This document shows, one piece after another, positions 28,154 through 37,595 of a stretch of 64,000 nt of DNA. Origin of the DNA: Photobacterium profundum (GTDB taxonomy: Bacteria > Pseudomonadota > Gammaproteobacteria > Enterobacterales > Vibrionaceae); contig NZ_PYOD01000004.1 of NCBI RefSeq assembly GCF_003026285.1, positions 186,001 through 250,000 on the forward strand, given 5' to 3'. Under the pieces are notes generated by a model. That model was not told the DNA's origin. It saw only the letters and a list, made by a program, of their open reading frames with translations, and made no database searches. Made by a program: the position numbers and the translations under genes. How positions within the stretch are numbered: the first letter of the stretch is position 1; every line of letters begins with the position of its first letter.

Positions 28154-29335
28154 ATGAAGAAAGTCCTCAGTACAGTTGCATTTTGTACCCTTGCAGCTTT
28201 AGGTTCAGTCTCTGCACATGCAGCGATTGAAGAAGGCCAATTGACCATTTGGATTAATGGTGACAAAGGTTACAACGGCTTGGCAGAAGTAGGTAAACAG
28301 TTTGAAGAAGACACAGGCGTAAAAGTGACTGTTGCTTTTCCTGATGGTCTATCTGAGAAATTTCCTCAGGTAGCGGCTGCTGGTGATGGTCCAGATATCG
28401 TATTCTGGGCGCACGATCGCTTTGGGGGCTACGCCAAATCTGGTTTGTTAGCTGAAGTTAAGCCATCTAAAGAACTAAAAGATAAAATCATCGATTTTAC
28501 TTGGGATGCTGTGCAGTACGAAGGTAAGTACATCGGCTACCCAGTTGCAGTTGAAGCACTTTCTTTAATTTATAACAAAGATCTTGTTCCAAACCCACCT
28601 AAGAACTGGGAAGACGTTGAAGCACTAGACAAGAAGCTTCAGAAAGATGGCAAGAAAGCTATCATGTGGAACCTAAAAGAACCGTACTTCACATGGCCAC
28701 TACTGTCTGCTGATGGTGGCTACGCGTTCAAGTTTACTGCTGAAGGCTACGATGTGAAAGATGTGGGTGTTAACAATGCTGGCGCTAAGCGTGGCATGAC
28801 ATTCATCAAGGATCTTATTGACAAAAAAGTTATCTCTGCCGATATGGACTACAGCATCTCAGATGCTGAGTTCAACAAAGGTAACGTAGCAATGACTATT
28901 AACGGCCCATGGGCATGGGGTAACGCAGATAAGTCGGGCATCAACTACGGTGTTGCTCTGCTTCCTAAGCTAAATGGTAGTCCATCTAAGCCATTCGTCG
29001 GTATCCTGACTGCGGGTATTAGCTCTGCGTCACCAAACCAAGACTTAGCTGTTGAGTTCATCGAAAACTACCTACTGACTGATGAAGGTTTAGGTAAAGT
29101 TAACGATGATAAGCCACTAGGTGCTGTTGCGCTGAAATCATTCCAGAAGACGCTAAATAAAGATACCCGTATTGCTGCCACTATGGATAACGCAATGAAC
29201 GGTGAAATCATGCCTAACGTTCCACAAATGGCTGCATTCTGGTATGCCCAAGGCAATGCAATCAAGAATATTGTTGATGGTCGTCAAGACATTAATGGTG
29301 CGCTAGATGAAGCCGCTGGTCACATGCTTAAGTAA
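28154..29335 (+). CDS. malE: Maltose/maltodextrin-binding protein
   Basis: The periplasmic binding protein of the maltose ABC importer, 393 residues from the ATG at 28154 (AAGGATG sits about 8 bp upstream; the ATG at 28145 is less well placed). The signal peptide is [20 protein letters not shown], cut after AHA. The mature start [20 protein letters not shown], the [18 protein letters not shown] segment and [20 protein letters not shown] are characteristic. It heads malEFG, while the paralog at 20939 stands apart. The two are collinear without gaps over nearly all their length. Confidence 0.95.
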   Translation: MKKVLSTVAFCTLAALGSVSAHAAIEEGQLTIWINGDKGYNGLAEVGKQFEEDTGVKVTVAFPDGLSEKFPQVAAAGDGPDIVFWAHDRFGGYAKSGLLAEVKPSKELKDKIIDFTWDAVQYEGKYIGYPVAVEALSLIYNKDLVPNPPKNWEDVEALDKKLQKDGKKAIMWNLKEPYFTWPLLSADGGYAFKFTAEGYDVKDVGVNNAGAKRGMTFIKDLIDKKVISADMDYSISDAEFNKGNVAMTINGPWAWGNADKSGINYGVALLPKLNGSPSKPFVGILTAGISSASPNQDLAVEFIENYLLTDEGLGKVNDDKPLGAVALKSFQKTLNKDTRIAATMDNAMNGEIMPNVPQMAAFWYAQGNAIKNIVDGRQDINGALDEAAGHMLK

Positions 29336-29341
29336 TTCTTT

Positions 29342-29370
29342 TTGCGGGGAGGGGTAACTTTCCCCATTTT
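29342..29370 (+). terminator. Weak hairpin between malE and malF
   Basis: GGGG-N7-CCCC (inside AGGGGTAACTTTCCCCATTT) followed by a T-rich stretch. Such a hairpin would keep malE mRNA above malFG levels, as known in E. coli. Confidence 0.4.
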
Positions 29371-29400
29371 ATTGTCATTTTTTGCTAGCAAGGAGCTGAG

Positions 29401-30975
29401 ATGCAGTCGGTTCAAGGTGCAGGGCTTTTGGATTCAAAACAAGAACGCCCTAAATTAAATTATCGTAAGTGGCTTAAATGGTCGCTACTAGGCATGATCG
29501 GTGTTGTTAATGGTTATGCTACCGTATTGATGTATGCTCAAGGTGAAATACCTTTTGCTCTTCTTACCGTTGTTCTAACCGCACTTGCTCTTTATATTTT
29601 TGGAAGCAACAAAACATACGCCCATCGCTACATCTTCCCTGGTGTTGCAGGGATGCTTGTTTTTATTATTTTCCCATTGGTTTACACCATAGGGCTGGCG
29701 TTTACCAACTACAGTGCATCAAACCAGTTAACATTGGAAAGAACACAATCAGTTTTGGAGCAACGTAGTTTCCAGTCGGGTGAAAGTTACGGTTTTGATC
29801 TCTACAAAGTAGAAAATGGTCATCAGCTGATTATTAAAGCAGAAGGTGAGTTATTGGCTTCTGATGTCTTCGAACTCGCCAATACAACCTCTGAAGCGAT
29901 GACTCTTCGTCAAGTTGATAGTGTCCAGGGTGAAAAAGAGAAGATCAAATCAATCGTTAAAAACCGCGCTAACTTAACAAAAGTTGAGCTAGTGATGCCT
30001 GATGGCCATGAAATTCGCATGAGTGGCTTACGTAAGTTTGCTGCCGATACAGATCTGTTTACACTTCAGGAAGATGGTCTGAGCATGCTGAATAATCAAA
30101 CTCAGCAAATGTATCAGCCAAATATGGAAATTGGCTTTTATCAGCCTATTGACGCAGACGGTAAATTTGTAGATAAGCCTATCTCTCCTGGATTTGTTGT
30201 AACGGTGGGTGGGGCCAATTTCGAGCGAGTGATGACGGATGATGGTATCAAAGAACCTTTTATTGATATCTTTATCTGGACTGTGGTTTTTGCTTTTTTA
30301 GCGGTCGCATTAACACTGGCTTTAGGTATGGTACTAGCGTGTCTCGTTCAGTGGGAGCCATTACAAGGTAGCAGTATTTATCGCGTACTTCTTATTCTCC
30401 CTTATGCGGTACCAGCGTTCATTTCTATCTTGATATTCAAGGGATTATTTAACCAGAGCTTTGGTGAGATAAACTTATTTCTTGAAGCCATATTTGGGAT
30501 TAAACCATCTTGGTTCTCTGATCCAATTATGGCTCGATTGATGGTTGTGTTAGTGAACACTTGGCTTGGCTTCCCGTATATGATGATTTTATGTATGGGT
30601 CTGTTGAAGTCGATTCCTGATGACCTATATGAAGCATCTGCTATTGATGGTGCGGGTCCTATTCAGAACTTTTTCACAATCACACTTCCGATGATGATTA
30701 AGCCTTTGACACCACTGCTTATTGCTAGCTTTGCATTCAACTTCAATAACTTTGTAATGATTCAGCTATTGACTGCTGGTGGCCCTAATATGGTGGGTAC
30801 TTCAGAGCCTGCTGGTTACACTGACTTGCTAGTAAGCTATACCTACCGTATTGCCTTTGAAGGTGGCGGTGGTCAAGACTTTGGTCTTGCTGGCGCAATC
30901 GCAACAATTATTTTCTTACTGGTGGGTGGTATGGCACTACTTAATCTTCGATTTACTAAGCTTTCACAAGACTAA
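29401..30975 (+). CDS. malF: Maltose ABC transporter permease MalF
   Basis: One of the two inner-membrane permeases of the maltose importer; 524 residues, close to E. coli MalF (514). Transmembrane segments lie near the N-terminus, followed by a large periplasmic P2 loop (about 105-275) and then six more helices. The EAA loop reads [20 protein letters not shown], which docks to MalK. It has no signal peptide other than its first helix. malG starts 11 bp after it. Confidence 0.95.
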   Translation: MQSVQGAGLLDSKQERPKLNYRKWLKWSLLGMIGVVNGYATVLMYAQGEIPFALLTVVLTALALYIFGSNKTYAHRYIFPGVAGMLVFIIFPLVYTIGLAFTNYSASNQLTLERTQSVLEQRSFQSGESYGFDLYKVENGHQLIIKAEGELLASDVFELANTTSEAMTLRQVDSVQGEKEKIKSIVKNRANLTKVELVMPDGHEIRMSGLRKFAADTDLFTLQEDGLSMLNNQTQQMYQPNMEIGFYQPIDADGKFVDKPISPGFVVTVGGANFERVMTDDGIKEPFIDIFIWTVVFAFLAVALTLALGMVLACLVQWEPLQGSSIYRVLLILPYAVPAFISILIFKGLFNQSFGEINLFLEAIFGIKPSWFSDPIMARLMVVLVNTWLGFPYMMILCMGLLKSIPDDLYEASAIDGAGPIQNFFTITLPMMIKPLTPLLIASFAFNFNNFVMIQLLTAGGPNMVGTSEPAGYTDLLVSYTYRIAFEGGGGQDFGLAGAIATIIFLLVGGMALLNLRFTKLSQD

Positions 30976-30986
30976 GGAGAGACGTT

Positions 30987-31877
30987 ATGGCTATGGTTCC
31001 ATCGAGGTCATTGAAATATAGAGTTTGGGCTACACATATAGGCTTGTGTCTTTTCTTATCAATGATTATCTTTCCGTTGTTAATGATAATTGCAATTTCA
31101 TTTCGTGAAGGTAACTTTGCAGGTGGCGAGATAATCCCAACTAACCCAACATTGGATCACTGGCGCTTAGCTCTCGGATTTGCAGTGACTAATAATGATG
31201 GCAGTATAACGCCACCACCATTCCCTGTTTTACTATGGTTATGGAATACGATAAAAGTTGCAGGTATTACATCAGTTATCATTGTTGCATTATCAACAAC
31301 CAGTGCTTATGCATTTGCTCGTATGCGTTTTAAAGGTAAGAACACAATCCTTAAAGGGATGATGATTTTCCAAATGTTCCCTGCAGTACTTGCATTGGTT
31401 GCTCTATATGCATTGTTTGACCGTTTAGGCCAGTATATTCCATTCATGGGACTGAATACGCATGGTGGTTTGATCTTTGCTTACTTAGGAGGGATCGCAC
31501 TTCACGTATGGACTATTAAAGGTTACTTTGAAACGATTGATGTTTCACTGGAAGAAGCAGCAGCACTTGATGGTGCTACGCCGTGGCAAGCATTCCGCTA
31601 TGTTCTGCTCCCATTATCAGTGCCAATTCTAGCGGTTGTTTTCATCCTGTCGTTCATCGGCTTGGTTGGAGAAGTACCTGTGGCGTCTTTGCTATTAACT
31701 GATGTGAATAATTACACGTTAGCAGTAGGTATGCAGCAATACTTATACCCTCAGAATTATCTATGGGGTGACTTCGCTGCAGCAGCAGTACTATCAGCAA
31801 TACCTATTACTATTGTGTTTTTACTTGCTCAAAGATTCCTAGTTGGTGGTTTAACTGCGGGTGGTGTGAAAGGTTAA
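30987..31877 (+). CDS. malG: Maltose ABC transporter permease MalG
   Basis: The second permease of the maltose importer; 296 residues, same length as E. coli MalG. Six transmembrane helices are visible and the EAA loop reads [20 protein letters not shown]. The C-terminus [14 protein letters not shown] is typical; in E. coli the MalG tail enters the MalF channel region. AAGGAGAG supports the start. A terminator follows. Confidence 0.95.
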   Translation: MAMVPSRSLKYRVWATHIGLCLFLSMIIFPLLMIIAISFREGNFAGGEIIPTNPTLDHWRLALGFAVTNNDGSITPPPFPVLLWLWNTIKVAGITSVIIVALSTTSAYAFARMRFKGKNTILKGMMIFQMFPAVLALVALYALFDRLGQYIPFMGLNTHGGLIFAYLGGIALHVWTIKGYFETIDVSLEEAAALDGATPWQAFRYVLLPLSVPILAVVFILSFIGLVGEVPVASLLLTDVNNYTLAVGMQQYLYPQNYLWGDFAAAAVLSAIPITIVFLLAQRFLVGGLTAGGVKG

Positions 31878-31896
31878 TAATAACCAGTAAAAAATA

Positions 31897-31928
31897 GAAA
31901 GCTTGCCTAAATGGCAGGCTTTTTTTGC
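31897..31928 (+). terminator. Rho-independent terminator after malG
   Basis: AAAGCTTGCC and GGCAGGCTTT pair with one G-T wobble, followed by T7. Confidence 0.85.
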
Positions 31929-31989
31929 TTATATTTGGCGCTGAAAATGGTCCAGAAACACACGTGATTGAATGATCTTTAAACGGTAT

Positions 31990-32380
31990 CGTACTAGGTA
32001 TTAAAGGAAATGAAATATTCATCTTAAGGATGAACGTTAGGGTTTTAAAGCGACGCTATGACTGCTAATATCATACTTGTAGGGAATTATCTCTTGAGTG
32101 AAGACTTAATGGTCAAATTTGTTTTTCTTCAGTCAGATATAACAAGAAGCCTACATTAAAAGAGCTTCTTGGTTAAAGGATAACAATAACAATAAGGCTC
32201 ATTCCTTTTCACTTAGGAATGAGTCACTCCTAAGTGTAGAGCTTAACTAATGGTTTGGTCGCCGATCTGTTAAGAATTCTATGCTTAACTTAATATTGGC
32301 GTTGCTGCATAGCTGGACTTAGCTTTTGTTAGATAAGTTTTATTAGTAACCAGAACCCGGTGCTTTCACCGGGTTTTTTG
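31990..32380 (+). ncRNA. Candidate noncoding RNA ending in an orphan terminator
   Basis: No credible ORF occupies this stretch, yet it ends in a perfect terminator (AACCCGGTG-CTTT-CACCGGGTT plus T6, 32354-32379) with no gene upstream that needs it; malG already has its own. Further perfect stems lie within: CAAGAAGC/GCTTCTTG (32143-32171), and two mutually exclusive stems, CTCATTCC/GGAATGAG (32198-32223) and CACTTAGGA/TCCTAAGTG (32210-32236). The 5' end and promoter are not identified. It could instead be a decayed mobile-element remnant. Confidence 0.4.
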
Positions 32381-32401
32381 TATCTGGTATTCTGAATGGT
32401 C

Positions 32402-32428
32402 AGATAATTAGTGGAATTGGTATTAGTT
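32402..32428. repeat. Short dispersed repeat (GATAATTARTGGAATTGGTAT)
   Basis: AGATAATTAGTGGAATTGG then TATTAGT here matches TGATAATTAATGGAATTGG then TATAAGT near 39777 with only a few differences. It looks like an end of a decayed small mobile element. The rest of 32381-32591 shows nothing else. Confidence 0.45.
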
Positions 32429-32591
32429 TTAATTGCAGTTAAATCCACGTAACACCGCTCTAGCCCGTTTAGTTTACCACTCGAACACTAACCCTTACAT
32501 ATACAATCATTGTCTATCAGGATGCTTTTTGGGAGTGATCCTGGCTATTTGATATTTCTATGAGTATCCTTGGTGAGATGCTTAGGTGGGG

Positions 32592-33833
32592 TTAATGGGA
32601 AAGACGATTACGGCCAGATTCTTTGGCTCTATATAATGCGTCATCAGCCGCTTTTAATACCATGTCTGGATTAGAGGTTGGTTTGCTATCTGCAATCCCA
32701 ATACTTACTGTCACATGAATATAGCTATGTATAACGTTATTTTTTCGCGTCATACAGCCTTGTTTATCATTGTCTGGACGTTCAGCATAATTTCGAAGTA
32801 CTAAATTATATTCTGCAATAGCGATACGTAATTTTTCTAAATGTTCTTCACATTGTTCACTTTTCTTACCTTTAAATAAAATGGTAAATTCTTCGCCACC
32901 ATATCGGAACATTTGTGCACCTCCTCCTACCTTTGTTATTAGCTGAGCCACTAACGTTAAAACGTTGTCACCCGTTTTATGACCATATAAATCATTGAAT
33001 TTTTTGAAATGATCTATATCTAGCATGGCTAAAGTATAGGTTTTTCCGAGATTCCTTAATTCTGTTTCTAGTGCTCGTCGTCCTGGGATATTGGTGAGTT
33101 GATCGATAAAGGCTTGTTCGTGGCTACAAATAATGAGGTTAAACATGTGCAGTAGGGCAGCTAACGTAAAGGCTGAACAAGAGACTAAGCCATATTGAAA
33201 AAAGATGAAGGTTAAGCTGGAGAATAGTACCCCTATAAATACTGCTTGGTCTGAACCATAATTACGAAATAAAATCATAAACGTGCTAGTACCAGCGATT
33301 ACTATTCCCCAGAAAATGAATAAAAGAGGAAGAGGAGAGAAGTGTAATTGTGTTAGCAACCCTGAATTCCATATCGATGAAAGGTCCGATTTTTCAATAT
33401 ATTGAATGAGGATAGTTGACCAAATGATTTGTATTGCAATAAATAAACAAAAGTAGCCTCCAAATAAAGACCATAGCCGTTTATCTGGCAGTTTATGCAC
33501 GAGTAATAAATTGAGCGGTAAAAGAGTCGCCAGTAAATAATAAATGAGTTTTGTCGTATTATTGGTCAGTGGGGCTTGTAAGTGGTTTTGTACAATGTAA
33601 TACGCAATTATCATCAATAATGCGACAAGGCTCGTACGTCCTTGATTAAATGGTTGGCTAAGAATAATGATAAGAGCAAAAAGGATATAAGGCAGTATTA
33701 TCAGTAAATTCTGATAAACAAGCAACGTTTCACGACCTTCTTTTAATGAGATAAGCATTAAGAAAGAGAGTAATGATGGTATTCCAAAGCGAAACCCAGG
33801 GTTTCTGAAAATGGAAAATGATAGTAGCTGCAC
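32592..33833 (-). CDS. Membrane-bound diguanylate cyclase (GGDEF)
   Basis: A 413-residue protein. Residues 1-235 hold about seven hydrophobic helices (a 7TM-like sensor region of unknown ligand). The C-terminal GGDEF domain starts near 240 (FIDQLTNIPGRRALETEL) and has an active-site loop FRYGGEEFTIL, a functional GGEEF variant. The inhibitory I-site RxxD five residues before GGEEF is absent. It should make c-di-GMP from two GTP. It stands alone, with no operon partner. Confidence 0.9.
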   Translation of the reverse strand: MQLLSFSIFRNPGFRFGIPSLLSFLMLISLKEGRETLLVYQNLLIILPYILFALIIILSQPFNQGRTSLVALLMIIAYYIVQNHLQAPLTNNTTKLIYYLLATLLPLNLLLVHKLPDKRLWSLFGGYFCLFIAIQIIWSTILIQYIEKSDLSSIWNSGLLTQLHFSPLPLLFIFWGIVIAGTSTFMILFRNYGSDQAVFIGVLFSSLTFIFFQYGLVSCSAFTLAALLHMFNLIICSHEQAFIDQLTNIPGRRALETELRNLGKTYTLAMLDIDHFKKFNDLYGHKTGDNVLTLVAQLITKVGGGAQMFRYGGEEFTILFKGKKSEQCEEHLEKLRIAIAEYNLVLRNYAERPDNDKQGCMTRKNNVIHSYIHVTVSIGIADSKPTSNPDMVLKAADDALYRAKESGRNRLSH

Positions 33834-33861
33834 TTAAAAGCAATCCCTTTGTCGTTAAGTC

Positions 33862-34127
33862 TATACCCAAGTTACCTCAAGGTGCACGTTTCAGCGAGAA
33901 TTTGTTGGGCTCTAGGCAAGGCACTTATTTATAGGTCTAGTCGTTCTACGTTGAAAATAAGTAACACGGCATAGAGCCCAACAAAACTCGCCCTTCGGGA
34001 GTGATTCAGCGTATCTACTTCTGCGTCAAATGTACTTGAAAGGGAATGCCATTCCTACACACATTTTCCTTGAATTAAACACGCTGATATTACTCTGAAT
34101 CCTGCACCTTAAGGTGGCTTGGGTATG
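33862..34127. repeat. MITE-like element with terminal inverted repeats, about 266 bp
   Basis: The left end ATACCCAAGTTACCTCAAGG pairs with the right end CCTTAAGGTGGCTTGGGTAT. An inner inverted repeat (GTTGGGCTCTA near 33904 and TAGAGCCCAAC near 33972) gives further folding. No ORF lies inside. The right-hand 45 bp match the short copy at 43513-43581. It fills most of the 449-bp gap between the GGDEF gene and the DUF1415 gene; the remainder shows nothing. Confidence 0.7.
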
Positions 34128-34282
34128 TATGAAGTTCAAGTCACATACATATACAATAGACGACATTTAGATGTTCGTTCAGTTGTCTTAATGTATTGTA
34201 TTATCTTCTATAGATAGTTGAGGCTTTTATTGGCAATACAGAAGGAGCCTTAAGACTCCTAACTGATGACGGTGCAGGGTAT

Positions 34283-34825
34283 TTACTTAATAAGGTAAGG
34301 AAATAGCTTTCTTTTCTGTGCGTCTGTTAGATTCTCTACACATTCAACATTGCGCTCAGGAATACCTTCAGGATCAGGGTAGTGTTTTAACACTTTTTCC
34401 ATGCTTTCTTCTCTAATCAGGTGAAAGATAGGGTAGGGTGAACGATTCGTGAGGTTTTCTGCATCTTCTGGCTCGGCACCATAAAAACAGTAGTCAGGGT
34501 GGAAGCTAGCAATTTGATAAATGCCACTTTTGTTCATTTGAATGACAAGCCCTTCAACCAAATCAAGAAACTGATTATAGTCATCGAACTCTTTAAATAA
34601 GTTGGGTGCAACCACCAATGTTGTTTCTAATTCTTCTACTGGTGCTTGATCCAACGTTTGCAATTCTTGATAGATAGTTTCCAATAAAATATCTTCTGAA
34701 GCGTCTTCGCAAACGTGTATTTTTATTTGTTTATTACGATTAGGTTTTGCGGCAAAAGGACATAAATTCAGGCCAATAACGACATCTTCTAACCATTGCT
34801 GAACATCTTTTTCTACTTGTGACAT
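34283..34825 (-). CDS. DUF1415 family protein
   Basis: A 180-residue cytoplasmic protein of a conserved gammaproteobacterial family without assigned function. The family signature near the N-terminus is seen: VQQWLEDVVIGLNLCPFAAK, then a DYNQFLDLVEGLV segment and FHPDYCFYGAEPEDAENLTN followed by RSPYPIFHLIRE. The cysteines and histidine in these segments could bind metal or act in catalysis, but nothing is shown. It follows rnb on the same strand. Confidence 0.85.
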   Translation of the reverse strand: MSQVEKDVQQWLEDVVIGLNLCPFAAKPNRNKQIKIHVCEDASEDILLETIYQELQTLDQAPVEELETTLVVAPNLFKEFDDYNQFLDLVEGLVIQMNKSGIYQIASFHPDYCFYGAEPEDAENLTNRSPYPIFHLIREESMEKVLKHYPDPEGIPERNVECVENLTDAQKRKLFPYLIK

Positions 34826-34921
34826 AGCTGACTCGGTATTTATTGTAATTATGAAATGAATTGTATCAATCGAGAGATATAATTTTTGTTTTATTTGCCC
34901 AATTCATCTGTATTGAAAATA

Positions 34922-34950
34922 AAAAGGCCAGCTTCTTATGGCTGACCTTT
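34922..34950 (-). terminator. Hairpin after rnb
   Basis: AAAGGCCAGC and GGCTGACCTTT pair with one bulge. Read leftward the following bases are T-rich, so it can end the rnb transcript. Confidence 0.6.
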
Positions 34951-34971
34951 CATTTTAAAAAGAGAAAATGA

Positions 34972-36978
34972 TTATGCTTTCTCTTCTTCTTTTTCTGTTG
35001 CATCTGAATCAACTTCAGGTGCTGGAAACTGTTGTACAGGTTTAGCAACAAGTTGACGTGTTGCTGTTCGAATTTCCGCTAGCTTCACTTCAAAAGTATC
35101 ACCTAGTTGATATTCTTGTACTGTATCAATAGAAACTGTACCTAAATCGCCGTTACAAATAATACGTTGCTTATTATCAACAATTAACGAGCCCGGAATA
35201 AATGCCGAAGCACCAATCTCAAGTAAACGAATTCGAATACCTGCACGATTAATATCGAAGATTTCAGCAGTAAAGATAGCTTCGTCCTTCACTGCATTTT
35301 TTAGCAAGCGAATGTAAAGCCAATCAGCAACGCCACGCTCTGCCATACGATGTGTACGACGGTGTAATGCAATCTCTTCACCGACAGTATCGTCAGGCTT
35401 CTGAGAGGGCTCGTTACCTGTGATGACGGCTTTAAGTAGGCGGTGGTTAATCATATCGCCATACTTACGAATAGGAGATGTCCATGTCGCGTAAGCATCT
35501 AATCCCATAGCGTAATGCGGAGCTGGTTGATTACCAACCTCACTGTAAGCTTGGAATTTACGTAGGCGGTTATCTAAATACGTTGAATCAAGCGTATTTA
35601 ACCAACGGCGAAGCGCACTGAAACCTTCAAGGGTCTTCAGCTCTTCTTTTTCAAACGGTGCTTCAACTTTTTGCAAGAATTCCATAGCGGTATCAAGCTT
35701 TTCAGGATTGAAACCATTATGAATATTGAAAACACCCGTACCGAATTTATCTCGTAATACTCGACCCGCACAAATGTTCGCTGTAATCATTGCTTCTTCG
35801 ATCATGCGATTTGAGGTACGGCGAGGATCTGTGTGAATGGCAACAACATCGTTGTCTTCACTAAGTTCGAAACGGTAATCTGGACGATCAGGAAATACTA
35901 CTGCGTTGTTTGAACGCCACTTGCTACGTACGTTAGCAAATTGGTGAAGCGCATCGATTTGTTCTGCAATAACGTTGTTAGCCATTAATTTTTCTGACTG
36001 ACCTTTTTCAATCAGATCAGATACATTGTCATACGCTAAACGAGCCTGAGATTTAATCCATGCTGCAAAGAACGTGATGTCGTCTTGAATAACACCTTCG
36101 CTATCAACTGTTACTCGGCAACAAATAACAGGGCGTTTCTCGTTTTCAATCAATGAACATAGTTCATCGCTTAACTCACGAGGAAGCATTGGGATATTAC
36201 GACCAGGTAGATAAACGGTGAATCCGCGCTTACGTGCTTCATCATCCATTTTATCGCCAACAGAGATGTAAGATGTAGGATCGGCAATCGCAATCGTGAT
36301 TTCGAAGTTACCATCATCTTTCTTAACCGTATGAATCGCATCATCCATATCTTTGGTTGATTCACCATCGATAGTAATAAACGGAATATCGGTTAAATCT
36401 TGGCGCTCTAAACCTTCGTCTAGCATATTCCAGCTATCTTGCGGTGCAGGCTCTGCGTTAGGCAGTTCATAGCGGGCAAGTGTTACCCACCATGGTGCAA
36501 TTTTATCGTTACTGTCAGTGATTTTTTCATTAATCACACAGGTAAACGGTTTGTTTGCATTGGTTAGCGGGTGGCTATTTAGGTTTGCTACAACCCAGTC
36601 GCCTTCTCTCAGCTCTTCTGGGTTTAACCCTTTAATAGCGCGTGCTTTTATTGCGTCTTTTAGCTGTGGGTGATCAGGCACAACGTTTAATCGGTTGTGG
36701 ATCATCTTCACGCGACCAATAAAGCGTGTCAGGTTCTGTTCTATCAGCTCCTGAGGTTCGGCTACTTCACGCTCTTTTTCTGTACGAATCACAGCAATCA
36801 CGCGGTCACCGTGCATTACGTTTTTCATATAATTAGGCGGAATAAAAAAGCTTTCTTTATTATCAGTTTCTAGAAAGCCAAAGCCACGGTCAGTCGCTTT
36901 TACGTTACCTTCTTTTTTAGGAAGGGTTTCTTGAATTTGTTTTTTAAGCTGGGCTAGCAGCGGATTATCTTGAAACAT
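34972..36978 (-). CDS. rnb: Exoribonuclease II
   Basis: A processive 3'-5' single-strand exoribonuclease. I start it at the ATG at 36978 ([20 protein letters not shown]), which matches the known N-terminus; the frame runs 96 bp further upstream without support. The 668 residues (E. coli RNase II has 644) show two N-terminal cold-shock domains ([11 protein letters not shown]), the RNB catalytic domain with [13 protein letters not shown] (metal-binding aspartates), and a C-terminal S1 domain ([15 protein letters not shown]). The last 20 residues are acidic and unlike the E. coli tail. Confidence 0.95.
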   Translation of the reverse strand: MFQDNPLLAQLKKQIQETLPKKEGNVKATDRGFGFLETDNKESFFIPPNYMKNVMHGDRVIAVIRTEKEREVAEPQELIEQNLTRFIGRVKMIHNRLNVVPDHPQLKDAIKARAIKGLNPEELREGDWVVANLNSHPLTNANKPFTCVINEKITDSNDKIAPWWVTLARYELPNAEPAPQDSWNMLDEGLERQDLTDIPFITIDGESTKDMDDAIHTVKKDDGNFEITIAIADPTSYISVGDKMDDEARKRGFTVYLPGRNIPMLPRELSDELCSLIENEKRPVICCRVTVDSEGVIQDDITFFAAWIKSQARLAYDNVSDLIEKGQSEKLMANNVIAEQIDALHQFANVRSKWRSNNAVVFPDRPDYRFELSEDNDVVAIHTDPRRTSNRMIEEAMITANICAGRVLRDKFGTGVFNIHNGFNPEKLDTAMEFLQKVEAPFEKEELKTLEGFSALRRWLNTLDSTYLDNRLRKFQAYSEVGNQPAPHYAMGLDAYATWTSPIRKYGDMINHRLLKAVITGNEPSQKPDDTVGEEIALHRRTHRMAERGVADWLYIRLLKNAVKDEAIFTAEIFDINRAGIRIRLLEIGASAFIPGSLIVDNKQRIICNGDLGTVSIDTVQEYQLGDTFEVKLAEIRTATRQLVAKPVQQFPAPEVDSDATEKEEEKA

Positions 36979-37595
36979 TATGCTCGGTCTCAGAATATTA
37001 ACCCAGACACTATACGTATTTGGGGCGCTAAAACCAAGATTGTGGAATGTATATTTTGCGAAGATTTGTGTCATTGTCGCTAAACGGTAGCTTTTTATCT
37101 ATATATAAGATCAAGAGTAGATAATAAATATAGGGTCAGAGTCGATTATAAATGGCACGCAAAATGGAATGATTTCAGCAATACTGTGCAATAACGCTAT
37201 CCTTATACAATATGGTGATTGTTCTCTTCTATATACGGTATTTTTCGAGTCGCTGTATTTTCTCTGGCAATAAAGTGAGAAATAAAATGCCATTCCCATA
37301 TTTATAGTGTGTGTTCTTATAAGAGAACGAGATGAAGATGTGCATTTATTCAATCGGATAGTGCCAATAAGAAGTCATTCACATAGTTGTGACGCCCAAG
37401 ACACATACTTTTTGTTTAAATAGTAAGTGTTTGAAAGTTATTTTGTGACAGCCTTCAATTTTTTCTGGCATTTTATCGAGTAATGGCGCAGAATACGCGC
37501 CTCATATCGTCGAGGCCCATGCTTGTGGTTGCTATTGCAGAACTTTTTAAAGCATAAGGGGCCCCGTTTACGTTAGATTATTTATTGGGATCCCA
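36979..37595. other. Divergent gap rnb / deaD, long deaD leader
   Basis: No convincing gene. The right part probably holds a long untranslated leader of the deaD mRNA, common for cold-induced helicase genes. It contains a short hairpin GGCGC-N7-GCGCC near 37483 and a palindromic GGGGCCCC at 37559. The deaD start codon is preceded by GGGATCCCA, not a strong ribosome binding site. Confidence 0.4.

Noticed and set aside
32300-32350. Possible IS5-type end (GGCGTTGCTGCATAGCTGG)
   Set aside because: It resembles ends of some IS elements in memory, but there is no second end, target duplication or transposase fragment.
37111-37353. 80-residue ORF on the minus strand in the rnb/deaD gap
   Set aside because: No ribosome binding site, mixed composition without domain or signal peptide, and it lies over the likely deaD leader.
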